Below, in pieces: positions 35,162 to 43,687 of a stretch of DNA of 64,000 bases (position 1 is its first letter; each line of letters starts with the position of its first letter). Source of the stretch: CAMLOF01 sp041913045 (GTDB lineage Bacteria > Pseudomonadota > Gammaproteobacteria > Burkholderiales > Burkholderiaceae_C); assembly GCA_041913045.1 (NCBI GenBank), contig JAYSGB010000002.1, positions 62,001 through 126,000 on the forward strand, written 5' to 3'. A program made the position numbers and the translations under genes. The notes beneath the pieces are model-generated. The model searched no databases. It was given only the letters and a program-made list of their open reading frames with translations, and was not told where the DNA came from.

Positions 35162-35257
35162 TGACGGGCCTTCCCGCATGGTGAAGCGGCCAACCGGGTC
35201 AGGTGGGGAACCAAGCAGCCCTAACTGTGGAGCCAGTGCCGGGGTCAAGGCTCGTCA
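35162..35257 (+). ncRNA. ffs: Small bacterial signal recognition particle RNA (4.5S RNA)
   Basis: About 96 nt forming one long hairpin. The ends pair over 11 bp with one G-U (TGACGGGCCTT at 35162-35172 with AAGGCTCGTCA at 35247-35257). The conserved SRP domain IV is clear: GGGTCAGG, a GGAA tetraloop and AAGCAGCC, which form the symmetric and asymmetric loops bound by Ffh. No Alu domain, so this is the short proteobacterial type. A T-rich tract (TTATTTTTTTA, 35260-35270) follows at once as terminator. It lies between the divergent Bug-family gene and trxA. It guides co-translational membrane targeting with Ffh and FtsY. Confidence 0.92.
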
Positions 35258-35300
35258 CCTTATTTTTTTACATCTGCTGCGACAACACCGAGGCGCATCC

Positions 35301-35633
35301 ATGGCCAACGAGCTGATCAAACACGTTACCGACGCAACCTTCGAAACCGACGTGGTGAAAGCCAGTGCGCCGGTGCTGGTGGACTTCTGGGCCGAGTGGT
35401 GTGGTCCTTGCCGCATGATCGCCCCCATCCTGGACGAAGTGGCCACCAGCTACAACGGCAAGCTGCAGGTCGCCAAGATGAACGTGGACGAGAACCGCAA
35501 CGTGCCCGCCCAGTATGGCATTCGCGGCATCCCCACGCTCATGCTGTTCAAGGACGGTCAACTGGCTGCCACCAAAGTGGGCGCGCTGAGCAAGGCTCAG
35601 CTCACCGCTTTCATCGACCAGCAACTGGCCTGA
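35301..35633 (+). CDS. trxA: Thioredoxin 1
   Basis: A 110-aa thioredoxin with the active site FWAEWCGPCRMIAP (Cys-Gly-Pro-Cys near residues 34-37), the cis-Pro in RGIPTLMLFKDG and the C-terminal helix KAQLTAFIDQQLA. It reduces ribonucleotide reductase, PAPS reductase and other disulfides. ATG 35301 gives the standard N-terminus; an in-frame extension upstream would run through the SRP RNA and is rejected. Followed by a strong hairpin terminator, then rho, the common trxA-rho order. Confidence 0.97.
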   Translation: MANELIKHVTDATFETDVVKASAPVLVDFWAEWCGPCRMIAPILDEVATSYNGKLQVAKMNVDENRNVPAQYGIRGIPTLMLFKDGQLAATKVGALSKAQLTAFIDQQLA

Positions 35634-35647
35634 CGGCCCGACGTCAC

Positions 35648-35674
35648 GCCCGGGTGCAATGCCCGGGCAGTTTT
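35648..35674 (+). terminator. Intrinsic terminator of trxA
   Basis: GCCCGGG, seven-base loop, CCCGGGC is a perfect 7-bp GC stem at 35648-35668, followed by AGTTTT. It lies 15 bases after the trxA stop and separates trxA from rho. Confidence 0.8.
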
Positions 35675-35800
35675 CCTGTCATAATCCGGACATCGGGTGT
35701 TTTCATGCACCCACGCATTGCCTGATGTGTCCGCGCCAGCACAGCCGCGGCACCTCCCCTCCCCCCTCCGACACCACAGACTCCTCACAGGAGTGACTCC

Positions 35801-37063
35801 ATGCACCTGAACGAACTCAAGGCACTGCACGTGTCTGAAGTGCTCAAGCAAGCCGAAGCCCTGGAAATCGAAAACACCGGGCGCATGCGCAAGCAGGAGC
35901 TGATGTTTGCCATCATCAAGAAGCGCGCCAAGGCTGGCGAGCAGGTGTTCGCCGACGGCGTGCTGGAAGTGCTGCCGGACGGCTTCGGCTTCCTGCGTGC
36001 GATGGACACCAGCTTCACCGCCAGCACCGACGACATCTACATCTCGCCCAGCCAGATCCGCCGCTTCAACCTGCACACCGGCGACATGATCGAAGGTGAA
36101 GTGCGCATCCCCAAGGACGGCGAGCGTTACTTCGCTCTGAACAAGCTCGACAAGATCAACGGCCTGCCCCCGGAGCAGAACAAGCACAAGATCATGTTCG
36201 AGAACCTCACGCCACTGTTCCCCAAGGAGCAGATGAAGCTTGAGCGTGACATCAAGAGCGAAGAGAACATCACCGGCCGCGTCATCGACATCATCGCCCC
36301 CATCGGCAAGGGCCAGCGCGCCCTCATCGTCGCGCCGCCCAAGAGCGGCAAGACGGTGATGATGCAGAACATTTGCCACGCCATCTCCGCCAACCACCCC
36401 GAGGTGGAACTGATGGTGCTTCTGGTGGACGAGCGCCCCGAGGAAGTGACCGAGATGCAGCGCACCGTCAAGGGCGACGTGATCGCGTCCACCTTCGACG
36501 AACCAGCCGCCCGCCACGTGCACGTGGCCGAGATGGTGATCGAACGCGCCAAGCGCCTGGTCGAGTTGAAAAAGGACGTGGTGATCCTGCTGGACTCCAT
36601 CACCCGCCTGGCGCGCGCCTACAACAACGTGCTGCCCAGTTCCGGCAAGGTGCTGACCGGTGGTGTCGATGCCAACGCGCTGCAGCGCCCCAAGCGCTTC
36701 TTCGGCGCCGCACGCAATGTGGAAGAAGGCGGCTCGCTCACCATCATCGCCACCGCACTGATCGACACCGGCAGCCGCATGGACGAGGTGATCTTTGAAG
36801 AATTCAAGGGCACCGGCAACAGCGAATTGCACCTGGACCGCCGCCTGTACGAAAAGCGCGTGTTCCCCGCCATCCAGCTCAACCGCAGCGGCACCCGCCG
36901 CGAGGAACTGCTGCTGGCACCCGAAATCCTGCAGAAGACCCGCATCCTGCGCCAGTTCATGTACAACATGGACGAGATTGAGGCCATGGAAATGGTGCTC
37001 AAGAGCATGAAGCAGACAAAGAACAACCACGAGTTCTTCGACCTCATGCGCCGCGGCGGTTGA
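35801..37063 (+). CDS. rho: Transcription termination factor Rho
   Basis: A 420-aa hexameric RNA helicase. N-terminal domain (MHLNELKALHVSEVLKQAEAL), the RNA-binding cold-shock-like fold (DGFGFLRAMDTSFTAS, YISPSQIRRFNLHTGD), Walker A PPKSGKTVMMQ near 180, Walker B LLDSITRLARAYN, Q-loop VLTGGVDANALQRPKRFFGAARN and the R-loop. A GGAG site (ACAGGAGTGACTCC) precedes the ATG. The 125-base leader after the trxA terminator contains CATAAT at 35680-35685 as a possible -10; Rho leaders are usually autoregulated. Confidence 0.98.
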   Translation: MHLNELKALHVSEVLKQAEALEIENTGRMRKQELMFAIIKKRAKAGEQVFADGVLEVLPDGFGFLRAMDTSFTASTDDIYISPSQIRRFNLHTGDMIEGEVRIPKDGERYFALNKLDKINGLPPEQNKHKIMFENLTPLFPKEQMKLERDIKSEENITGRVIDIIAPIGKGQRALIVAPPKSGKTVMMQNICHAISANHPEVELMVLLVDERPEEVTEMQRTVKGDVIASTFDEPAARHVHVAEMVIERAKRLVELKKDVVILLDSITRLARAYNNVLPSSGKVLTGGVDANALQRPKRFFGAARNVEEGGSLTIIATALIDTGSRMDEVIFEEFKGTGNSELHLDRRLYEKRVFPAIQLNRSGTRREELLLAPEILQKTRILRQFMYNMDEIEAMEMVLKSMKQTKNNHEFFDLMRRGG

Positions 37064-37089
37064 TCTGACACAAGTTACCCAGCTATAAT
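37060..37089 (+). promoter_or_regulatory. Promoter of rpmE2, overlapping the rho stop codon
   Basis: TTGATC (37060-37065), an 18-bp spacer and a perfect TATAAT (37084-37089). The -35 hexamer includes the TGA stop of rho. The predicted start of transcription near 37096 gives a leader of about 60 bases before rpmE2. Confidence 0.7.
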
Positions 37090-37155
37090 GTTGCGTTTTG
37101 CGGAAAGTGCGCCAGATGGGCTGACGCGGCTACCGTGCCAAAGAAGGAAACAGCG

Positions 37156-37410
37156 ATGAAAGAAGGCATTCACCCCAACTACCGCGAAGTGTGCTTCGTG
37201 GACCTGTCCAACGGCTTCCAGTTCGTGACGCGCTCCTGCGCCAACACCAAGGAAACCATCAAGCTGGACGACGGCCGTGAGCTGCCGCTGTTCAAGCTGG
37301 ATACCTCCAGCGAGTCCCACCCCTTCTACACTGGCACGCAAAAGAGCGTGGACAACATGGGCGGCCGCGTGGAAAAGTTCCGCAACCGCTACGCTCGCAG
37401 CAGCAAGTAA
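37156..37410 (+). CDS. rpmE2: Ribosomal protein L31 type B
   Basis: An 84-aa L31 of the zinc-free type B: MKEGIHPNYREVCFVDLSNG, FVTRSC, SESHPFYTG and GRVEKFRNRY. It lacks the CxxC pairs of type A L31. ATG 37156 is preferred because AAGGAAA stands upstream; a GTG-started form would add seven residues that contain this site. It has its own promoter and a strong terminator, so it is a single-gene unit after rho. Confidence 0.95.
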   Translation: MKEGIHPNYREVCFVDLSNGFQFVTRSCANTKETIKLDDGRELPLFKLDTSSESHPFYTGTQKSVDNMGGRVEKFRNRYARSSK

Positions 37411-37432
37411 TTGCCCCTCTGCGCCAGAAAAA

Positions 37433-37457
37433 GCAGCCGAACCGGCTGCTTTTTTTT
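37433..37457 (+). terminator. Intrinsic terminator of rpmE2
   Basis: GCAGCCG, loop AAC, CGGCTGC followed by eight or nine Ts (37450-37457). A-rich bases before the stem mirror the T-tract, so it may also work in reverse. A textbook terminator. Confidence 0.92.
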
Positions 37458-37514
37458 GCCCATGACCAGCCAGCACGTCTGCACAAGCACGGCTCGCCGC
37501 TATAGTTTCCTCAC

Positions 37515-39218
37515 GTGAATCTGCCCACCCCCGCCATCGTCACCCAACTGGCTGCGCGCCGCCTGCCCCGGCTGGTGCTGATGCTGCTTGCCCTGGCCTA
37601 CGTCTTGCCGGGGCTGCTGGGCCGCCAACCTTGGCGCAACGCCGATCTGGCCGCCTTTGGCGTGATGCTGGACATGGCTCAGGGTGGTTCGTGGCTGCAC
37701 CCGCAGCAGCTCGGCATGGCGTCAGACGTGACGGCGTGGCTACCCTACTGGCTCGGGGCGCTGGCCATCAAGGTCCTGCCCTTTCTGCCAGCCGATCTGG
37801 CTGTTCGCATTCCCTTCGGGATGTTGCTCCTGCTGGCCTTGAGCAGCACCTGGTACGCGATGTACCACCTGGCTCGACATCCCGCCGCACAGCCTGTGAC
37901 TTTCGCATTTGGCGGCGAGGCGCGCCCGGTGGATTACGCCCGTGCGCTGGCCGACGGCTCGCTGCTCGCACTCATTGCCAGCCTGGGGTTGGCGCTGCTT
38001 TCGCACGAATCCACGCCAGACACCGCGCAACTGGCATTCACCGCATTGCTGCTGTACGCCTGCGCACGCCTGGCAAGCGAACATGCGCGCTGGCGCTGGT
38101 TCAGCGCGCTGGTGTGGTGGCTGGGCACGGTTGGCCTTGCCCTGAGCGGCGCCCCTTGGCTGGGTTTGGCTCTGGGCGGCGGCTGGCTGGCTTGGACCGC
38201 TTTCAATGGCCAAAGTCTGAATGGTCAGCAACGCTGGCTGGTGTGGACGTTCTGCGCCACGGGCACACTCGTGGCGGCGTTGCTGGCCTGGGAACTGGAC
38301 CTGCCGCGCCGCGTGGAAAACTGGACGGCACTGGATGCCTGGCTGCAATACGACCCCTGGCGCAGCTATGGTCGGCTTCTGCTCTGGTTCACTTGGCCGG
38401 CAGGGCTGCTGGCCCTGTGGACCGTGTGGGGTTGGCGCCGCAGGCTGGGCTCCCCACACGTTCTGCTGCCCCTGTGGTTCGTTTTGGTGGGCATGGTGTC
38501 CTCATGGCTGCTGGGCGCCAGTGACCGTGCCTTACTGATGGCTCTGCCCGGCCTGGCCTGCCTCGCCGCTTTGGCGCTGCCTACACTGCGGCGCAGCTTC
38601 ACAGCGCTGATCGACTGGTTTGCCTTGCTCTTCTTCACGGGTTGCGCCATCGTCATCTGGGTGATCTGGGTGGCCATGCAAACGGGCGTTCCGGCCAAGC
38701 CAGCCGCCAACGTGGCCAAACTGGTACCGTACTTTGAGCCGAGTTTTTCCCTGGCATTGTGGCTTCCCGCCTTCATCGCCACACTGGCCTGGGCTGGCTT
38801 GCTGCTTTGGCGCATTGGTCGCCACAAGCCCGCGCTCTGGAAAAGCCTGGTGCTTTCTGCTGCAGGCAGCACGCTTTGCTGGCTGTTGCTGATGACGCTC
38901 TGGTTGCCGTTGCTCAACCACGGCATGGGGCAGGAGCCCATTTCACGCAGGATTGCATCGCTGGTGCCTCGGGACAGTTGTGTATTGGTCCACGGCCTGA
39001 GCCACGCTCAGATCGCGGGCTTGCGATACCACGGTGACTTGAAACTGGAGATCACCCGCGAGGGCAAGCCCAGCGCTTGCCGCGCATTGGTCGTAGACCC
39101 CCGCTCTTACACGACCCTTGAAAAGGCGGTAGACCTGAGCCAATGGAGCCTGCTCACACAAGTGCCTCGTCTGCGCGAGAACCGCGACCACCTGCTGCTG
39201 TTCCTGCGCCGCGACTGA
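37515..39218 (+). CDS. Polytopic membrane protein, ArnT/GT39-like glycosyltransferase
   Basis: A 567-aa inner-membrane protein with about 11-12 predicted helices and a small soluble C-terminal domain. The first loop QPWRNADLAAFGVMLDMAQ followed by GSWLHPQQLG resembles the luminal loop of ArnT/PMT-family GT-C transferases, where an acidic residue takes part in catalysis. ArnT-type enzymes move a sugar from a polyprenyl carrier to lipid A or a protein. The typical Glu-Ala-Arg-Tyr motif is degenerate here (Arg-Asn-Ala-Asp), so activity and substrate are uncertain. It is followed by the convergent phoR with 27 bases between. Confidence 0.7.
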   Translation: MNLPTPAIVTQLAARRLPRLVLMLLALAYVLPGLLGRQPWRNADLAAFGVMLDMAQGGSWLHPQQLGMASDVTAWLPYWLGALAIKVLPFLPADLAVRIPFGMLLLLALSSTWYAMYHLARHPAAQPVTFAFGGEARPVDYARALADGSLLALIASLGLALLSHESTPDTAQLAFTALLLYACARLASEHARWRWFSALVWWLGTVGLALSGAPWLGLALGGGWLAWTAFNGQSLNGQQRWLVWTFCATGTLVAALLAWELDLPRRVENWTALDAWLQYDPWRSYGRLLLWFTWPAGLLALWTVWGWRRRLGSPHVLLPLWFVLVGMVSSWLLGASDRALLMALPGLACLAALALPTLRRSFTALIDWFALLFFTGCAIVIWVIWVAMQTGVPAKPAANVAKLVPYFEPSFSLALWLPAFIATLAWAGLLLWRIGRHKPALWKSLVLSAAGSTLCWLLLMTLWLPLLNHGMGQEPISRRIASLVPRDSCVLVHGLSHAQIAGLRYHGDLKLEITREGKPSACRALVVDPRSYTTLEKAVDLSQWSLLTQVPRLRENRDHLLLFLRRD

Positions 39219-39245
39219 ACCCGCGCTCAACGCACCAAGCCGGGT

Positions 39246-40559
39246 TCAGTCTGCCAGCACGCGGCTGGGTGGCAACGTTATGGAAAAGCGGGAGCCCTCA
39301 CCCACCTTGCTCTCGACAAAAACCTGCCCGCCGTGGCGCTGGGCCACATGCTTCACGATGGCCAGCCCCAGGCCCGTCCCACCGGTTTCGCGGGAACGGC
39401 TTCGGTCCACGCGGTAAAAGCGCTCCGTCAAACGAGGCAGGTGCTCCGGATCAATGCCTGGCCCTGTGTCACTGACGAAGAACTCTGCCGTTCCATCAGG
39501 AAGCAAACGCCAGCCTGTATGAATGCTCCCACCTGCAGGCGTGTAGCGCACCGCATTGCTGAGCAAATTGGACATGGCGCTGAGAATCTCTGTACGCGAG
39601 CCTGCAATTTCTATAGCAGCACCCACTTCTGGCTGGATATCGTGCTGCCCATTGGCCAGCACCACGGAAAGCCCGCGCGCTTCTCCAACCGCCTGCTCAA
39701 GCAGTTCACCAGACTTGACCCATTCGCTGGACCCAGGAGCCGGGCTGCCTTCCAGACGCGACAAAGTCAACAAGTCGCTCACCAGCGTCTGCATGCGTTG
39801 AGCCTGCTGGTTCATCAGGCTCAGGTAACGCTGCCGCTCTGCATCCGACAGTTCCAGGTGTTGCAGCGTTTCAATGAAACCACTGACCACCGTGAGCGGC
39901 GTGCGTATCTCGTGTGACACGTTGGCTACGAAATCGCGCCTCATGGCTTCGGCCAGTTCCAAGGCGGTAACGTCACGCGTAAGCATGAGTTTGCGCCCTT
40001 TGCCATACACGTGAATATGGATCGAGATACGGTGCGGATGGCCAGGGTGTGCATCTCGGCCATCGATTTCAATGGACTGACTGAACTTCCGCTCATTCAG
40101 GTAGTTGATGAACACGGGGTCACGCACCAGATTACGGATCTGCTGGCCAAGGTCGCGCTTGGAATCGAACCCCAGATGCTGCCCTGCGGTGATGTTGCAC
40201 CATTCGATGGCGGAATTCTTGTCCAGCAGCACCACCCCGTTTGGCGACGCTTGAATGGCCGCAAGAAACTCCTGCAAACGGGCGTCGCTCTTGCGGGCTT
40301 TGCGGTTGAGGGCCTTGAAGCCCTTGCGAGCCCGCTCGACGACTTCATCCCACACCGCGGTGACGTCAGGTGCACCACTGGCCTCACCGAACCTCAGCCA
40401 GTTCAACACACGCGCTGTCCGCACGTTCTCGAACACCATCCAGACCATGGCACCGGAAACGGCTCCAGCCAGGACCATCCAGCTGCGGCCATCAACAACC
40501 AAGCCGACCATACCTCCAAGAGAGGTCAGCGCAAACAACTCAAGTGGTCGGCGGATCAT
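39246..40559 (-). CDS. phoR: Phosphate regulon sensor histidine kinase PhoR
   Basis: A 437-aa kinase. Two short membrane helices (about 8-40) without a periplasmic sensor, as in PhoR. Then a PAS domain (PNGVVLLDKNSAIEWCN near 106), HisKA with His216 in VSHEIRTPLTVVSG, and HATPase_c with VRYTPAGGSIH, DTGPGIDPEHL and GTGLGLAIVKH. It phosphorylates PhoB when the Pst-PhoU complex signals low phosphate. The start overlaps the phoB stop (ATGA). Last gene of the pst-pho operon. Confidence 0.95.
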   Translation of the reverse strand: MIRRPLELFALTSLGGMVGLVVDGRSWMVLAGAVSGAMVWMVFENVRTARVLNWLRFGEASGAPDVTAVWDEVVERARKGFKALNRKARKSDARLQEFLAAIQASPNGVVLLDKNSAIEWCNITAGQHLGFDSKRDLGQQIRNLVRDPVFINYLNERKFSQSIEIDGRDAHPGHPHRISIHIHVYGKGRKLMLTRDVTALELAEAMRRDFVANVSHEIRTPLTVVSGFIETLQHLELSDAERQRYLSLMNQQAQRMQTLVSDLLTLSRLEGSPAPGSSEWVKSGELLEQAVGEARGLSVVLANGQHDIQPEVGAAIEIAGSRTEILSAMSNLLSNAVRYTPAGGSIHTGWRLLPDGTAEFFVSDTGPGIDPEHLPRLTERFYRVDRSRSRETGGTGLGLAIVKHVAQRHGGQVFVESKVGEGSRFSITLPPSRVLAD

Positions 40560-41287
40560 GCAGCAGAAACCTGGGGATCACCTTTGGATTTGACGATGGC
40601 TGGTTGCGCAGTCAATCGATATCCCGCGCCCCGCACAGTCTCAACCATCCCACCTGCCGAGCCTAAGGATTCGCGCAGGCGCTTGACGTGCACGTCCACC
40701 GTACGCTCTTCAATGAAGACGTGGTCGCCCCAGATCCTGTCGAGCAAAGCGCCGCGCGTATGAACACGTTCAGGGTGCTTCATGAGGTAGTGCAGCAACT
40801 TGAACTCCGTCGGCCCCACCTTCAGTTCACGCCCTTCGTGGGTGACACGGTAGGTAGCAGCGTCCAGCGTCAGCGTTCCCACCTGTACGGTGTCATTGAC
40901 GATCTCTGGCGCCCGGCGACGCAGCACAGCACGGATGCGCGCCAGCAACTCCTGCGTGGAAAAGGGCTTGGTCACGTAGTCATCGGCTCCGGCGTCCAAC
41001 CCTTGCACCTTGTCGGACTCTTCGGTGCGCGCCGTCAACATGATGATGGGCACGGTTTTCACGCGCTCATGCTGGCGCCAGCGCTTGGCAAGCGCAACGC
41101 CGCTCTCGCCAGGCAACATCCAGTCGAGCAGTATCACGTCAGGCAAAACAGCATCGACCTCACGCTGCGCAGACGCACCATCGAACACCACCGTGGGGGC
41201 AAAGCCATTGTGGCGAAGGTTGACAGCTATCAGTTCGGCAATGGCGGGTTCGTCCTCCACCACGAGGACCCGGGGCAGCTTTCTCAT
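40556..41287 (-). CDS. phoB: Phosphate regulon response regulator PhoB
   Basis: A 243-aa OmpR-type regulator: receiver with Asp55 in VILLDWMLPGESG, Lys in YVTKPFSTQELLARI, and a winged-helix domain (LKVGPTEFKLLHYLMKHPERV, RTVDVHVKRLRESL). The phosphorylated dimer binds Pho boxes such as that upstream of pstS in this window. Its ATG overlaps the phoU stop and its stop overlaps the phoR ATG, so phoU-phoB-phoR are translationally coupled. Confidence 0.97.
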   Translation of the reverse strand: MRKLPRVLVVEDEPAIAELIAVNLRHNGFAPTVVFDGASAQREVDAVLPDVILLDWMLPGESGVALAKRWRQHERVKTVPIIMLTARTEESDKVQGLDAGADDYVTKPFSTQELLARIRAVLRRRAPEIVNDTVQVGTLTLDAATYRVTHEGRELKVGPTEFKLLHYLMKHPERVHTRGALLDRIWGDHVFIEERTVDVHVKRLRESLGSAGGMVETVRGAGYRLTAQPAIVKSKGDPQVSAA

Positions 41288-41985
41288 CGGAGTGCCGACT
41301 CCCTTTGCTGTGGCGTGGTGTGGCGGATATCCGTCCCCTTGGCCACATACACCGTTGCTTCGGAAATGTTCTTGGCATGGTCGCCCACACGCTCAATCGC
41401 CTTGGCCAGGAACAGCAGGTTGAGGCTGGCAGAGATGGTCCGCGGGTCTTCCATCATGTAGGTGATGAGCTTGCGCAGGTAGCCTTCGTACTCGGCATCG
41501 ATGGAGTCATCCTCACTGATGATGGAAAGCGCTCCTTCCACGTCCAGACGGGCAAAGGCGTCGAGCGTCTTGTGCATCAGGTCCGCCGCGTGCTGTGCAC
41601 CGTCAGCCAGGTCGCGCAACGGCAACGTGCGGGGGGCACCTGCCTCAATATAGGACTTGGTCATGCGAGCAATGCGCGAAGCCTCATCACCGGCGCGCTC
41701 CAGGTTCACGATCACACGCGAAACCCCTACCAGCAAACGCAGGTCACGCGCGGTGGGCTGGCGGCGGCTCATGATGGAGGTGATGTCGTGGTCGATGTCC
41801 ACCTCGAGCTGGTTGACACGAGCCTCGATCTGCAAAACCTGGTCTGCGGTCTCGACGCTGGCGTTGTGCAAGGCGTAGATGGCCTGGCGCAGTTGGGATT
41901 CGACCAGTCCGCCCATTTCGAGCACGCGGGTAGAGATGTTGCTCAGTTCGGCATCGAACTGGCTGGAGAGGTGTTTGTCCGTCAT
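41284..41985 (-). CDS. phoU: Phosphate signalling protein PhoU
   Basis: A 233-aa all-helical protein with two PhoU three-helix repeats. Metal-cluster-type motifs are ELSNISTRVLEMGGLVE, EVDIDHDITSIM and ERAGDEASRIARM, with a matching ERVGDHAKNISEA in the second repeat. It links the Pst transporter to PhoR and represses the regulon in high phosphate. ATG 41985 follows the pstB stop by two bases; a TTG six bases earlier is less likely. Confidence 0.96.
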   Translation of the reverse strand: MTDKHLSSQFDAELSNISTRVLEMGGLVESQLRQAIYALHNASVETADQVLQIEARVNQLEVDIDHDITSIMSRRQPTARDLRLLVGVSRVIVNLERAGDEASRIARMTKSYIEAGAPRTLPLRDLADGAQHAADLMHKTLDAFARLDVEGALSIISEDDSIDAEYEGYLRKLITYMMEDPRTISASLNLLFLAKAIERVGDHAKNISEATVYVAKGTDIRHTTPQQRESALR

Positions 41986-41987
41986 GA

Positions 41988-42764
41988 TCAACCAAACCTT
42001 CCTGTGATGTAGTCTTCGGTCTCGGTACGCTTGGGCTTGAAGAATATCTGCTCGGTGGCACCGAACTCGATGAGTTCGCCCAGGTACATGTAGGCAGTGA
42101 AATCGCTGCAGCGAGCGGCCTGCTGCATGTTGTGGGTGACGATGGCGATGGTGTAGTCGCTCTTGAGTTCGTGCACCAGCTCCTCCACCTTGCCGGTGGA
42201 AATGGGGTCAAGAGCTGAGGTAGGCTCGTCGAGCAGCAGCACCGAGGGCTTGACCGCCACACTGCGGGCGATGCAAAGGCGCTGCTGTTGGCCGCCGGAA
42301 AGGCTCAGGCCGCTTTGATGCAGCTTGTCCTTCACCTCGGTCCACAACGCGGCTTTGGTCAGTGCCCATTCGACACGGTCGTCCATGTCGCTGCGGCTCA
42401 GGTTCTCGTAGAGCTTCACGCCGAAAGCGATGTTGTCGTAGATGGACATCGGAAAAGGCGTGGGCTTCTGGAACACCATGCCAATTCGCGCGCGCAACAG
42501 GTTCAAGTCCTGCTTTTCGTCCAGGATGTTCTGGCCATAGAAGTTGATTTCACCCTCGGCACGCTGGCCGGGGTAGAGGCTGTACATGCGGTTGAGCGTG
42601 CGCAGCAGCGTGGACTTGCCGCAGCCGGACGGGCCGATGAAGGCTGTGACCTTGCGCTCGGCAATGTCCATGTTGATGTTCTTCAAGCCCTGAAATTTCC
42701 CGTAGAAAAAATTCAGGTTGCGCACTTCAAGCGCGTTCTTGGTCTGGACGATGGTGTCGGTCAT
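41988..42764 (-). CDS. pstB: Phosphate ABC transporter ATP-binding protein PstB
   Basis: A 258-aa ATPase, the usual PstB length from ATG 42764. Walker A GPSGCGKSTLLRTLN, Q-loop MVFQKPTPFPMSIYDN, signature LSGGQQQRLCIARS, Walker B LLLDEPTSALDPIST and switch His in VTHNMQQAAR. An in-frame upstream extension of 14 codons is rejected because the family starts at MTDT. Drives high-affinity phosphate import with PstA, PstC and PstS. Confidence 0.97.
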   Translation of the reverse strand: MTDTIVQTKNALEVRNLNFFYGKFQGLKNINMDIAERKVTAFIGPSGCGKSTLLRTLNRMYSLYPGQRAEGEINFYGQNILDEKQDLNLLRARIGMVFQKPTPFPMSIYDNIAFGVKLYENLSRSDMDDRVEWALTKAALWTEVKDKLHQSGLSLSGGQQQRLCIARSVAVKPSVLLLDEPTSALDPISTGKVEELVHELKSDYTIAIVTHNMQQAARCSDFTAYMYLGELIEFGATEQIFFKPKRTETEDYITGRFG

Positions 42765-42809
42765 GATTTTGATCCGTAATGGGTCAGGTGCAACGCCGGG
42801 GCACAAACC

Positions 42810-43664
42810 TCAGCGGCTCACCTTCTCGCGGAAGTAGACGCGGGCCAGGATGTTGAGAACCAGCACAGCCAGGGTGATGATGAGTGCGCCACCCCAGGCC
42901 AGGCGGATCCAGTTGTCATAGGGGCTCATGGCGAACTGGAAGATCACCACGGGCAGGTTGGCCATGGGCTTGCCCATGTCGGTGCTGAAGAACTGGTTGT
43001 TGAGCGCCGTGAACAACAGAGGAGCAGTCTCTCCGCTGATGCGTGCCACCGCCAGCAGCAAGCCGGTGATCACGCCGCTCTTGGCCGCGCGCAGCGTCAC
43101 CATGGTGGCCACCTTCCAGCGGGGGGCTCCCAAGGCAAAAGCCGCTTCGCGCAGGCTGCCGGGCACCAGGCGCAACATGTTTTCAGTGGTACGCACCACC
43201 ACAGGAATGGCAATCAGCGAAAGCGCCAAGCTGCCCGCGTAACCGGAGAAGTTGCCCACCGTGGCCACGGCAATGGCGTAAACGAACAGGCCCAGCACAA
43301 TGGACGGCGCGGACAGCATGATGTCCGTCACAAAACGGGTGAGAGACGCGGTCTTGCTCTGGTCGCCATACTCGGCCAGGTAGACACCGGCCAGAATCCC
43401 CACAGGCGTGGCCACGAGCACCGTCAGGCCGACCATCATGAGGCTGCCCACCAGGGCATTGCGCAAGCCACCGCCTTCGGAGCCGGGCGCGGGCGTGTCC
43501 GCTGTGAACATGTTCCAGTCCAAGGCCGACAGGCCGTTGGAGAAAAGCACGATCAGAATCCAGAGCAGAACGGCGAGCCCCAATGCCATGGCACCCATGG
43601 ACATGGTGATACCCACCGCATTCGCCATGCGGCGCCGCTGGTAAAGCTGGTGATTGAATTGCAT
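42810..43664 (-). CDS. pstA: Phosphate ABC transporter permease PstA
   Basis: A 284-aa permease with six membrane spans. The EAA loop is REAAFALGAPRWKVATMVTL and the family segment LSAPSIVLGLFVYAIAVA. Lies between pstC (23 bases upstream) and pstB (45 bases downstream) in the standard order. Confidence 0.96.
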   Translation of the reverse strand: MQFNHQLYQRRRMANAVGITMSMGAMALGLAVLLWILIVLFSNGLSALDWNMFTADTPAPGSEGGGLRNALVGSLMMVGLTVLVATPVGILAGVYLAEYGDQSKTASLTRFVTDIMLSAPSIVLGLFVYAIAVATVGNFSGYAGSLALSLIAIPVVVRTTENMLRLVPGSLREAAFALGAPRWKVATMVTLRAAKSGVITGLLLAVARISGETAPLLFTALNNQFFSTDMGKPMANLPVVIFQFAMSPYDNWIRLAWGGALIITLAVLVLNILARVYFREKVSR

Positions 43665-43687
43665 GGGTTTGGTCTCGTCTGGAAGAT

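Noticed and set aside
35100..35300. N-terminal extension of thioredoxin
   Set aside because: It would translate the SRP RNA; thioredoxin starts at 35301 with the standard N-terminus.
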